Of a stretch of 34,717 bases of DNA, positions 9,641-19,200 are shown piece after piece. The stretch's first letter is position 1. Each line of letters starts with the position of its first letter. A program made the position numbers and the translations under genes. The DNA comes from Roseibacillus sp. (GTDB lineage Bacteria > Verrucomicrobiota > Verrucomicrobiia > Verrucomicrobiales > Akkermansiaceae): positions 1 to 34,717 of the forward strand of contig JAPKFB010000053.1 in the NCBI GenBank assembly GCA_028821775.1, given 5' to 3'. The notes beneath the pieces were generated by a model that was not told the origin of the DNA, did no database searches, and saw nothing but the letters and a program-made list of their open reading frames with translations.

Positions 9641-12600
9641 CTAGGGCATGGAGACCCTGAGGCGGAGAAAGACGCGGGAATCGGCGGCTGGATTCTGGGG
9701 GAATGCAGTTCGGTAGGTGACCAAGGAAGTGCCATCGCCTTGATGAGTCTCGGAAACGAAGATGAGATTGGCCTCTCCGCTGAGCCAGGTCACGAGGTCA
9801 ACGCTCAGTTCAGGAATGATGACCACATCGTCGGCGGCAAGATTGCGACGATGCGTGATGGTGAGGTAATCATCAAAGACGTCGTCCACCTTCAGGTTGG
9901 CGAGGGAGGTGCGGAAGGTTTCGTTGGTATCGGCGGGGTTGAAGTCGCTGCTACCCAGGGCGTGTTCGAGAAGTTTGTTGAAGTGGTCCTGGTCGTCGTC
10001 CGCGTCCGGGTCGCCCACCAAAAGGGTGGAGTCTGAGCTGTCCGGGTTTCCTCCCAGTTCGGTGCTGCTGCGCCAGTTGTCCGCGAGGGAGTAGTCCGGG
10101 CTCGGGACCGCCACCGACTTGAGGACCAAGCTGTAGCCTGCGAACCCGGATTCGGTGGGCCAGGGGTGTTTGTCGTTGTAGGTGAAGTCCGCGATGGTGA
10201 CTCCGAGGGCGCCGACGAGGTGAAGGCGCTCGCCTGCGTTATCGAGGCGAGTGGGAGCGAATTCGCCGGCGATGCGAGCGCTGTGACCAGTGCCATAGCG
10301 GGCCTCGAACGCTGACTGATTGCACACGATGAGAACGCGTTCGCCCGGAGCCAGGGAAGTGATGACCGCCCCGGTGAAGGTGAAATCGATTCCCGCGATG
10401 AAGTGGACGTCGGTGAGATCGATGGTGTCGGTGGCACTGATGTTCCGCATCTCGAGGAACTCGAAAGCGGAGGCATCCGTCGCCTGGGCCGTCTCGGCGG
10501 GCGTTCCCGGGGGGAGCGGAGCGTAGTGGACTTCGCTGATGATGAAATTGGAGGCGTTGGCAATCGGTCCGAGGAGGAAGGTGCCCTTGAGCGGTCCACT
10601 CCAGGAAGTCAGCCCGGTGCCACTGCGCGCGCGAGCGGTGACGATGGTCGTGGTGTTGACCGTGGTGCTGCCGCCGATGGAGGCCGCGGGTGAAACATTG
10701 CCGCCGGGCAGGCGCGGATCAGTTCCATCGGTGGTGTAGTAAACGGTGCCCCCGGCGCCGGTGAAGGAGACCGTCGTCCCGGGGGAGACGATTCCCGGAG
10801 CGACCGTGAAGTTCGGCTGGGTGGTGTACTGGCTGTCGATCCAGTTCACGCGGGTGCTCAGCCAGTTCTTCAGGATGTTCACCTCGTTGGGGTGATTCTG
10901 TCCGGGCCACTTGGCGAAATTTCGCTCCGCCGGGGAGCTGCCGTTGGGATCCTGGAAGTCGATCTCAGCTGCGAACTCATCGATCACACCATGAATGTTG
11001 GCGGTGGAGAAGACATTCTGGCGAAGCTCCTGCCAGAGGTCGGTGTGAGCCTGGCGGAAATCGGGATTGGTCAGGGCGCGACCCCACCAGGGGTAACGCG
11101 AGTCGCTCCACGTCTTGCTGGAATCGCCGGTGCCATCCCACGCGCTGGGGTTGTTGTCCCGGCTGTCGGTCGATCCCATCGTGCGGTCGAAGTCCCAGAT
11201 CGGACCCGCGCCGACCTTGCCGCCATTGGTCTCGCTACGGTGTTTGTAGTAGTATCCGCTCAAGCGGTAGCCATCCACGTTCATGGCGAGGGTGTTGCAC
11301 CAGTGGTGGCGGAGCCAGGAGTGCTGGTCGAGATACTCGGTGAAGTGCTTGCCGGTGGTGGGATGAGTCCAGTTGGAATTGGAGAGGGCGGCATCGAATT
11401 CGTTGAGATGGTTCCGCAACCAGTTGCTCTGGGCAGAGACGACGTCGTCTTCCTTGGGTTCCACCCAGCGCAGGGTTCCCATGGTGTTGACCGAGAATCC
11501 GCTGTCGCCCGGGTCGGCCCGGTCCTTCTTGAACATGTAACCGCCGCTCACGTTCGGCTCGGTGGTATCACCGAGATCGATTTTTGCGACGTCGACGCGG
11601 TCGTTGTCGCGCTTGATTTTCTCCATGAAGGTGTAGACTCCGAAGTAGTCGCTGGAGTAGGAGAGGTTGCCGCCGCCGGTGTTGATGAAGACCTCCACGA
11701 AGCGCGTGCGCACCGCATATTCGCCGGCTTCGTTGCTGAGGCGGTAGATGAGCGGGTTGCGCATGAGGGCGCGGTCGAACTGGTAGCGGCCGCTCAGCAC
11801 CCAATCGGACTCCTTGGGCAGACCAAGGGGATTGATTCCCTGGTCCTCTCCGTCTTCGTCCCGGGACTCCAGGGTGAGGGAATACTTGGGCCAGTTTGCG
11901 GAGGAGGAGCCGCGGCGCTTCATGCCCACGCGGGTGGCGATGTGGAACGGGTCGAGCATTTCGGCCCGGTTGTTGGTGGTCGCGTCGGGCTCGATGATGG
12001 CCCAGAAGCCATCCGTCGGGTTGCTGGTGCCCGGAGTGCCGGAGCCCCAGTTCTCGAGGATCAGAATGGGAAGGTTGGAGCTGAAGTTCTGCAGGCCGCT
12101 CCCGAGGCGAAGGTAGGTTTCCATCGCGATGGGTCCGGTGGAGTTGTTGGCACCAAAGACGCGGGCGCGGAGTTGAGCGCTGTTGGAAATTGTGAGGGGG
12201 CCGGTGTAGAGTGTGGAGGCGGCGGTGGGGACCGATTCATCGAGGGTGTAGCGGATGGTTTGTCCCGCGCCCTCGCCACTGAGGGTGACCTGGAAGGACG
12301 AGGTGAAGGCCTTGCTCGCCTCCGAGATCGTGACGGTGCTTGCAGGAAGCCCTTGCTCGGTGCCGTTTGGAGCGCCCGGGCTGGGGTTCAGGAAGTATCC
12401 CGGACCGCCAAGGGAGGGATTGGTCAGGCGCGTCCCGATGAGTCGCGGACGGACGAGCATGTCGGAGCTGGTGGTGCTTCGATTCAGGCCGTGGATGGCG
12501 AGCACGTTGCTCCCTTCCAGGAGACGACTGAGGTGGGCGTTCAGGGAAAAGGGCGTCAAGGTGGTGGAGGCACCGTCAGGATGGTCGGCCGAGGCATTCG

Positions 12601-13444
12601 AATTCCAGACCGGAAGGGCAGGATCGCGGTCGCCCGCCACCGGAGAGCCATTCAGGTAGGCGACGAAACCGTCGTCATACTGGATTTGGAGTTCGAGCGC
12701 TGAGACCTCGCCGACATTGGTGATATTGAACGGAATGCGAACGTAGACCGTCGCGTTCCGGTTGTACATCTGCGACTCGACGTCGATGTTGAGCAGGGTC
12801 TGGTAACCGTTGCTGCGCTCGTAGCCGACCCCGGTGCTCCCGGTCGTCCATGAGCCATCATTGAAGCCGTCCGCCGTCCACGTTGTGCCGAGCGTGCCGG
12901 TGGTGGGAACCAGGGCGGTGCAAGGGGCGCCGACCTCGATGAAGGTCTCGTCCGCCGTGTTGCCGAGTTGTTCCAGGCCGTAGGAAGCGTCGTCGAACTG
13001 GGGGGGGAAGGATGGATTGAATTCGGAAAGGACGGTCACCCCGTCGGCGGCGATTAGGGCGAGGTATTCGCCGTCGTCGTTGATCTTGAAATTGGTGTGC
13101 AACTCCGAGCCCGCGACCGTTCGATCCTTGTCGGAGGCGAAGATGACGAGGAAGTTGGAGGGCCCAAGCATGGTGGTGGTCGGAATCTGCCACTTGGTGA
13201 GCAGGGTGGCATCGTCCGTGAGGTAGTAACCGCTCAAGTCGGCGGCGACCCCATCCGGGTTGAAGATTTCGATCCAATCGCTGTAGGTGCCGTCTTCGTC
13301 AGCGAGCACCGATTGATTGTCGGCGAGAAACTCGGTGATCAAGGGAAGTGCGGCAGCGCGAGGGGCAGCGAAGGAAGTGGTCGCAATAACTAATGCCACG
13401 AGGGCACACCTCTGCAGGGTGGTGGCCCGGGGGTGAGTTTCCAT
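9641..13444 (-). CDS. Secreted lamin-tail/CotH-kinase multidomain protein, copy 2
   Basis: About 1267 residues and the same architecture as its downstream neighbour: signal peptide, lamin-tail, jelly-roll-like, chitobiase-like (IRYTLDESVPT), CotH kinase, second chitobiase-like (VYYTTDGTDP), second lamin-tail, and a short acidic tail domain (DADDDQDH). ATG 13444 is chosen because the signal peptide (through FAAPRAAA) follows; the open frame continues 39 codons upstream without signal character. CotH residues are conserved at the same places: KRRGSSS with Lys520, Glu609 in FMEKIK, Asp724 in NVDG, and WDFD at 750-753. The kinase region is close to two-thirds identical to copy 1 by eye, the outer domains less so. 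The pair is a tandem duplication with 240 bases between the copies. A possible promoter overlaps the start. The substrate is unknown. Confidence 0.92.
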   Translation of the reverse strand: METHPRATTLQRCALVALVIATTSFAAPRAAALPLITEFLADNQSVLADEDGTYSDWIEIFNPDGVAADLSGYYLTDDATLLTKWQIPTTTMLGPSNFLVIFASDKDRTVAGSELHTNFKINDDGEYLALIAADGVTVLSEFNPSFPPQFDDASYGLEQLGNTADETFIEVGAPCTALVPTTGTLGTTWTADGFNDGSWTTGSTGVGYERSNGYQTLLNIDVESQMYNRNATVYVRIPFNITNVGEVSALELQIQYDDGFVAYLNGSPVAGDRDPALPVWNSNASADHPDGASTTLTPFSLNAHLSRLLEGSNVLAIHGLNRSTTSSDMLVRPRLIGTRLTNPSLGGPGYFLNPSPGAPNGTEQGLPASTVTISEASKAFTSSFQVTLSGEGAGQTIRYTLDESVPTAASTLYTGPLTISNSAQLRARVFGANNSTGPIAMETYLRLGSGLQNFSSNLPILILENWGSGTPGTSNPTDGFWAIIEPDATTNNRAEMLDPFHIATRVGMKRRGSSSANWPKYSLTLESRDEDGEDQGINPLGLPKESDWVLSGRYQFDRALMRNPLIYRLSNEAGEYAVRTRFVEVFINTGGGNLSYSSDYFGVYTFMEKIKRDNDRVDVAKIDLGDTTEPNVSGGYMFKKDRADPGDSGFSVNTMGTLRWVEPKEDDVVSAQSNWLRNHLNEFDAALSNSNWTHPTTGKHFTEYLDQHSWLRHHWCNTLAMNVDGYRLSGYYYKHRSETNGGKVGAGPIWDFDRTMGSTDSRDNNPSAWDGTGDSSKTWSDSRYPWWGRALTNPDFRQAHTDLWQELRQNVFSTANIHGVIDEFAAEIDFQDPNGSSPAERNFAKWPGQNHPNEVNILKNWLSTRVNWIDSQYTTQPNFTVAPGIVSPGTTVSFTGAGGTVYYTTDGTDPRLPGGNVSPAASIGGSTTVNTTTIVTARARSGTGLTSWSGPLKGTFLLGPIANASNFIISEVHYAPLPPGTPAETAQATDASAFEFLEMRNISATDTIDLTDVHFIAGIDFTFTGAVITSLAPGERVLIVCNQSAFEARYGTGHSARIAGEFAPTRLDNAGERLHLVGALGVTIADFTYNDKHPWPTESGFAGYSLVLKSVAVPSPDYSLADNWRSSTELGGNPDSSDSTLLVGDPDADDDQDHFNKLLEHALGSSDFNPADTNETFRTSLANLKVDDVFDDYLTITHRRNLAADDVVIIPELSVDLVTWLSGEANLIFVSETHQGDGTSLVTYRTAFPQNPAADSRVFLRLRVSMP

Positions 13445-13450
13445 ACAGTT

Positions 13451-13479
13451 GATATAGAGTCGCTTGGACTGATTTGCAA
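13451..13479 (-). promoter_or_regulatory. Possible promoter for CotH copy 2, near-leaderless
   Basis: On the minus strand TTGCAA (13474-13479), a 17-base spacer and TATATC (13451-13456) are found. The -10 ends only six bases before ATG 13444, so transcription would begin at or next to the start codon. Each hexamer matches the consensus at four positions, so this is tentative. Confidence 0.3.
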
Positions 13480-13602
13480 GATTGACTAGTTGGGCCCGGA
13501 TGAAAGAAGGGTAGCGATGGGCAGGTTGACCATTGGGGTTGTTTACGACAGCTTTGCCCATGCCTGAGGCCGGTGAGCGGAAAGGCGAACGTCACTTGTT
13601 AC

Positions 13603-14886
13603 ATGAGAGTCACTGCTACATTCGGGTTATGCGGTACGCTTCTTTTGGGGAGCGCCTTCGCAGAGATGGAGTCCTGGCCGCGCTTCCGGGGAGAGAACGG
13701 TCTCGGGATTGCCGCAGCGCAAAACGTCCCGGTCGAGTTGAACGAGAAGACCCGGGCGTGGTCGGTGCCGCTCCCCGGACCGGGAAGCAGTTCGCCGGTA
13801 GTGTGGGGCGACCGTCTCTTTGTGACCTCGGAGGACCGCCGGAAGAGTGAGGTGATCTTCGTGTGCCTCGACGCGAAGAACGGAGAAGAGCGATGGAGCA
13901 AGATCGTGAAGACCGGTCTCTATCGCACTCACCAGATGAACAACGCCGCTGCCGCGACGCCTTGTGTTTCAGAAGGCGCGGTGGTCTTCACCTGGTACGA
14001 TGCCGGGCGAAAGGTGGTGATGATCTCGGCCTTCTCCCACGATGGGAAAGAGCTCTGGGACTACGAGATCGGCGCCTTCAAGGGGCAACACGGCCCCAAC
14101 CTGCACCCCGCTATCCACGAGGGACGGATCCTGATCGCGCACCTGCACCAGGCCGACGGCTATGTCGCGGCCTTGAATGTGAAGACCGGGAAGCCGGTGT
14201 GGAAGAAGGAGTATCCCGGCCCCAATCCGAAGACCACCTATATGACGCCCCTCGTGCGGGAGCGGTACTCGGCGGAGGGGCCGAAAATGGAAGTGGTGGT
14301 GGCCTGCACAAGTATCGGGGTTCGGGGGCTGGACTTTGAAACCGGAGTGGAACTCTGGGCGCTGCCCAGGGAGTTCAGGGAGCGCTGCATTATTTCGCCG
14401 ATCGACATTCTGAGCGGAAGTGGAGCCAGGGACTCGCTCGTGATTGCCGGGTGCAAGAACAACGTGTTCTTTGCGGTGCGTCCCCCCGACGTGAAGGGAG
14501 GGAGTGCCGAGGTAGTCTGGCGCATGCCCAAGAACGCTCCCTATGTCCCGACCCCGGTGTCGGACGGCAAGACCCTCTACGTGCTCTCGGACACGGGCAC
14601 CCTCTCCGCCATGGATCCCAAGAACGGGGAGGTGCGTTGGCAGGAGAAGTTGCCTGCCAACTTCTACGCTTCTCCGCTCCTGATCGGGGGCAAGCTTTAC
14701 TGCAAGTCCCGCGATGGCGAAGTGTATGTGGCGGAGGTGGGAGCAAGGTTCAAGCTGCTCGCGATCTCGGACCTCAAGCCCGGTGACGAAGTGACCTGGG
14801 CCGACGCCACGCCCGCGGTGGCGCACAACAGCTTGTACGTGCGGGTTGGCGCGAGGATGGATTGTTACCGGAACGGGAAGAAGTGA
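13603..14886 (+). CDS. Secreted PQQ-like beta-propeller protein
   Basis: About 427 residues with a signal peptide (MRVTATFGLCGTLLLGSAFA) followed by a WPRFRGENG opening that is typical of PQQ-like propellers in Planctomycetota and Verrucomicrobiota. Blade motifs repeat through the protein: LDAKNGEERW, SHDGKELW, LNVKTGKPVW, LDFETGVELW, MDPKNGEVRW. ATG 13603 is preferred over GTG 13573 because it begins the signal peptide. No catalytic residues of PQQ dehydrogenases are evident, so a binding or scaffold role is more likely than a quinoprotein enzyme. Its stop overlaps the start of the next gene by one base (TGATG), which implies translational coupling. It is divergent from CotH copy 2, with about 158 bases between the starts. 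Confidence 0.88.
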   Translation: MRVTATFGLCGTLLLGSAFAEMESWPRFRGENGLGIAAAQNVPVELNEKTRAWSVPLPGPGSSSPVVWGDRLFVTSEDRRKSEVIFVCLDAKNGEERWSKIVKTGLYRTHQMNNAAAATPCVSEGAVVFTWYDAGRKVVMISAFSHDGKELWDYEIGAFKGQHGPNLHPAIHEGRILIAHLHQADGYVAALNVKTGKPVWKKEYPGPNPKTTYMTPLVRERYSAEGPKMEVVVACTSIGVRGLDFETGVELWALPREFRERCIISPIDILSGSGARDSLVIAGCKNNVFFAVRPPDVKGGSAEVVWRMPKNAPYVPTPVSDGKTLYVLSDTGTLSAMDPKNGEVRWQEKLPANFYASPLLIGGKLYCKSRDGEVYVAEVGARFKLLAISDLKPGDEVTWADATPAVAHNSLYVRVGARMDCYRNGKK

Positions 14887-16052
14887 TGACCTGGCGAGCA
14901 AAATTCCTCACGTGTCTGCTGAGCGTAGTTGCGTCCGGAGCCTGGGGAGATGACTGGAAGAAGCACGTCATCAAGCCAGCGGGGAAAGGAATGGTGAACA
15001 GCGCGGTGGCCAACGACTGGGATGGTGACGGACATCCTGATGTCATCGCGTCTTACGACGGCAAGGTGGTCGTGCTCAAGGGACCTGACTGGAAGGAGTA
15101 TCCGATCCACGTTTTCGAGCCGGGGAAATCGAGGATCCCGCCGCGCGACAATTGCATCCACAGCACCATCATGGATGTCGATGGCGATGGAGATCTCGAC
15201 TTTTGTGGATCGAACCAGACCGTATTCTGGCTCGAGTGCCCCGAAAAACCATTCTCGGGCGAGCCCTGGACCTACCGGACGATCGATGACGAGATTCTCG
15301 GGACGCACTGTCTCCTGGAAGGCGATGTCAATCGGGACGGCAAGATTGACCTGATCGCAAATTCAAGCCGGGAGGCAGCGCGGACCAGGTTTCCAACTTC
15401 GTTGGCCTGGCTGGAAGTTCCAGCGGATCCGCACCAGGCCAAGTCGTGGGTGCGGCATGTCTTCGCAGACAAGGATGCGCCCGGCGCCTCCCATTACGCG
15501 GGATTGGGCGACGTGAATGGGGACGGCCGTCCGGACATTTCCTTTGCCGCCAAGGGAGGAACAAAGTTTCCGGGCGGACAGTGGTTCGCCTGGTGGGAAC
15601 AGCCGGTGGATGCGACCGGGGTCTGGAAGAAGCATGTGCTCGCGGAGGGCCAGGTCGGGGCGTCCAACATTCTTCCGGCGGACCTCAACGGTGATGGGAA
15701 AGTGGACTATCTCGCGTCACGTGGACACGGGAAGGGCGTCCTCTGGTTTGCGGGCCCGAACTTCAAGCCCATCGAGATCGACAAGGAGATTGTCTCGCCG
15801 CATTGCCTGGTGGCCGCGGATCTTGATGGAGACGGTGACATCGACGGCGCGACCTGCAGCAAGGATCCCGGGGGACACACGGTTTGGTACGAGAACAACG
15901 GCACGGGGCATTTTGAGAAGCACGTGATCGGGGCCGACCAGGGGTCGTACGACTTGCGCGCGGTGGACATGGATGGCGACCAGGATCTCGACCTGCTGGT
16001 CGCGGGCCACACCAGTCGGAACATCGTGTGGTTCGAGAATCCGGGGACTTAG
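14886..16052 (+). CDS. Secreted VCBS/FG-GAP repeat protein with seven repeats
   Basis: About 388 residues, with a signal peptide (MTWRAKFLTCLLSVVASGAWG) and then seven calcium-loop repeats (NDWDGDGHPD, DVDGDGDLD, DVNRDGKID, DVNGDGRPD, DLNGDGKVD, DLDGDGDID, DMDGDQDLD), each followed by a blade strand such as VWFEN. The repeats fill the protein, which fits one complete seven-bladed propeller. The start at 14886 overlaps the stop of the PQQ-like gene by one base; a GGGAAGAAG tract just upstream may help initiation. The frame is open to 14862, but that part has no signal character. The pair probably makes two propellers in fixed ratio. It has fewer and more regular repeats than the protein at 1775-4087. 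Confidence 0.9.
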   Translation: MTWRAKFLTCLLSVVASGAWGDDWKKHVIKPAGKGMVNSAVANDWDGDGHPDVIASYDGKVVVLKGPDWKEYPIHVFEPGKSRIPPRDNCIHSTIMDVDGDGDLDFCGSNQTVFWLECPEKPFSGEPWTYRTIDDEILGTHCLLEGDVNRDGKIDLIANSSREAARTRFPTSLAWLEVPADPHQAKSWVRHVFADKDAPGASHYAGLGDVNGDGRPDISFAAKGGTKFPGGQWFAWWEQPVDATGVWKKHVLAEGQVGASNILPADLNGDGKVDYLASRGHGKGVLWFAGPNFKPIEIDKEIVSPHCLVAADLDGDGDIDGATCSKDPGGHTVWYENNGTGHFEKHVIGADQGSYDLRAVDMDGDQDLDLLVAGHTSRNIVWFENPGT

Positions 16053-16296
16053 GGCATTGATCCTCGCGGCAAGACGCCTTGCACTCGTTCTAATTTCTCC
16101 CGAGTCCTCTCCATAATCACGTCCAGCACACGTTCCGCGGCGTGGCCCACCGAAGGCAAGGGCTCAGCTGTGCTCCTGGAGAGTTCACGGGTGATGTTAA
16201 ATTCATAGAGAGGGGAATCCCACCCCGGCGGTCAAATATGAACTCTGCAACCGACTCAGGATCAGGCCGATTCGGATCGAGGGCGCTCTGAATGGG
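16049..16296 (-). pseudogene. Possible decayed gene fragment between VCBS and CotH copy 3
   Basis: This 247-base gap has protein-like minus-strand reading in two frames. Bases 16049-16231 read through AAERVLDVIMERTREKLERV to a TAA. The upstream part, about 16230-16293, reads as DPNRPDPESVAEFIFDRRGG in another frame, directly behind the CotH stop. Together they look like the end of a gene broken by a frameshift. No start or family is recognisable, so this may also be chance. Confidence 0.25.
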
Positions 16297-16299
16297 TTA

Positions 16300-19200
16300 C
16301 TAATGATGTCTTTCCACGGCCAGTCGCAGATAGAGCTCGGGCGCGCCGGTCACTGGATCCTTGATGCGAAAACTGATCGAATCGGTGCCATCTGCGTTCT
16401 CGATGCGGTCGAGAAGGTCCATAGTGGTTTCCGATCCGGGAGTCCAGTCGATCAGGTTCGTGCTCTCTTCCACCGCGATCCGCACATCACCGGCGATTCT
16501 GTTCCGGGTGTAACTAAAGGTCATGAAGTCAGCCTCACCGTCGCCGAGATCGAAGGATTGAATGCTCATGGTGGGGAGGGTGGGGTCGACCCCCGCCGGT
16601 GCCAGGGCGTATTGGAGGAGGTTGCTGATTCCGTTGTTGTCATCGTCGCCGCTGGGATCGCCCACGAACTGGGAGCCCTCGCCGCTCCCCGGCGTTCCGT
16701 CGACCGCGTTGCTTGAGCGCCAGCTCAAGGGGTCGTTGTGATTGGGATTACTGGCGGGATTGATCAACTCGAGCGAGAAACCAGCGCCATCAGCTGCGAT
16801 CGGCCAAGGCGAGACATCGTTGTAGGTAAAGTTCCGAATGAGCGCTCCGGTCGCATCGGTGAGAATGATGGTCTCCCCGTCGTTACTGAGATTCCTGCGG
16901 AACTCCCCTGCGATGCGGATGTCTGCGAGGATTGCTCCGTAGCGCCTCGCGAAGGCATCGAGATTCCCCACCACAATCGCGCGCTCCCCGGGGGCGAGAG
17001 AGGGGACGTCGCCGATATCGAAATTGAACTCGAGGCCGCTGGTGAATTGCACGCCGGCGAGATCGATTTCGACCGGACCAATATTCATGATTTCCACGAA
17101 CTCGAAGTCGGTGCGCACATCATAGCCGTAGCTGTCCTCGCTTGTGGAAGGAGTGGCCGGGCGGTAGTGGACTTCGCTGACTGCCAGATTGGTCGCGTCC
17201 GCAGGGACTCCACTCACGAGGTAGGTTTCGGTGTTGATCGGACTCCAATTCGCCCCGGTGCGGATGCGGGTGCGGATGCTCTTCAAGGAATCAATCGGGA
17301 GGGGCGCAAGGTAGAGTTGTGCCGTGTCCGAGAGAGACCCTCCGGCAGCCCGTGGATCGGTGCCATCAGTGGTGTAGTAAATCGTGCCTCCGCCAGAATT
17401 TGGATTGGTGATCGTGAGCATTGATCCTGGAGCAATCGGACCGCCGTTCTGATTGTAAGCCGGAGGCTTGGAGTGTTGGGAGTCAATCCAAGTCAGGCGA
17501 TTCTGGAGCCAGGTCCGCATCCAAGTGAATTCCGCGGCGTGAGTGGTCCGGCTGGCGAAACCGCTTGCGTTGGGCCAAAGGTAGGTTCCCAGAACCCGCC
17601 ACTTGTTGAAGTTGCGGATGGCGGGACGTCGAATCTCGCGATTGTAGCCATTGAGCCGGGTGGTGATGGTGGCGGTATCGAGGATGCCTTTGCGCAACTC
17701 GTGGTAGCGATCCCAGTATTGGATGACGAACTCCGGGTCCTGAAAGAGGCGGTTGTACCAGGGGTACTGCCCCCCGCCGACCTGCGTGTAGTACCATCCC
17801 TGCGGGTTTTCGCCGTTCAGATAGTTCGCGTTCCCCAGCGAGAGGTTGTAGTCCCACACTGGCGCGGCCACGATTTTGCGGCCCCGGTCCTTGTGGAAGT
17901 AACTGCTCAAGCGGTAGCCATCGATGTTCTTGTAGACTTCCACCCAGAGGTGGGTGTCGATGAAGGACTGCACATTCAGGTAGCGGCGATAGCCGCTGGT
18001 GGGGTGGTTGAAGCGGGTGCTGTGGAGGACGACCTCGAAGGCGTCGAGGTGGGAGTCCAAGTAGTTGCGTTGGGCTGGGGTGGGGACATCCGGTTCGACG
18101 AAGCTCAGGGTGTGCCCCTCGATCCGGGTATTCATGGGGTAGTTGGTCGCCCCCTTGTCCTTTTTGAAAATGTACCCGCCGGTCAAGGCCGCCCCGCTAT
18201 TGTCGCAGCTCTCGAGCTTCTTGATGTTGACGCGATTTTGGTTTCGCTTGATCTTCTCCATGAAGACGTAGACTCCACGGTAGTCTGAGGACTGGATGTC
18301 GCCGCCATTGGAGTTGAAATACAACTCGCAGAATCTCGTGCGGCTGCTGGGGTAGCCGAGATCGCGACTGGTGTCATAGACGATCTTGTTGCGCATCAGG
18401 GTCTTGTCCGAATACGGAGCATGGATGACCCAGTCCGATTCTGCGGGAAAGCCGAAGATGCTCACATTCTTGTCATTGCCTTCACTGTCCCAGGTCTCGA
18501 AGGCATACTGTTTTTTCGCGAAACCAGCGGAAGTCTGGCCACGCACCCGCATGCCGCCGCGCCCTTCGAATTCGGGGATGTCGGTGACCCGGGCGCGATT
18601 GGTAGCGGGGTCCATATCGATGAACATGGCGTGAACGGGCCGGCGCGGACTGTTCGAGTCTGAACTGGACTGGGCGTCGATGTTTACCCCGAAGGAGTCG
18701 ATGATGATGAGGGGGATCTCCGAGCTGACATTGAGCATGCTGGCATGCATCTTGATGAAGGTCCGGTCGCGGGTGGGACCGGGTTCCTTGCCGGGAGCAA
18801 AGAGGCGGGCGGTCACCCGGGTGGTGTTCGAAATCGAAATTGGCGAGGTGTAGATGGTGGAGTTCGAGGTGGGTGCGGTGCCGTTGGTGGTGTAGCGAAT
18901 GGTGGCATCCGGCACGGTGGTACTCAGTTCGAGTATCACGGGGTCCGCGATGAGTTTGTTGTCGAGGGAGAAGAGGGGCTTCTCAAGAATCAGACTGCCC
19001 TGCGGCGCCACGTTGAGGGCGCCAGGAGTTGGAGTGGCGAAGGATCCTACGCTCTGGGCCTGGCCGAGGGTGCCGTAGGAGATGTCTTCCACCTGCTGCC
19101 CATAGGTGTAAACGGAGGCAATGGTGCCATCCGGTTTCACCAGAGCCAGGTATCCCCCAGCCTTCTCGATTGAGAAATTGGTGTGAAGCTCACCGGTGGT

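Noticed and set aside
10892..12703. 603-codon open frame on the plus strand
   Set aside because: It is entirely antisense to CotH copy 2, whose domains are clear. The GC-rich codon pattern of that gene leaves its antisense frame open; the peptide has no domain and is rich in low-complexity Gly, Val and Glu.
14862..14885. Earlier start for the second VCBS gene
   Set aside because: It would add eight residues without signal character; the ATG at 14886 begins a clean signal peptide.
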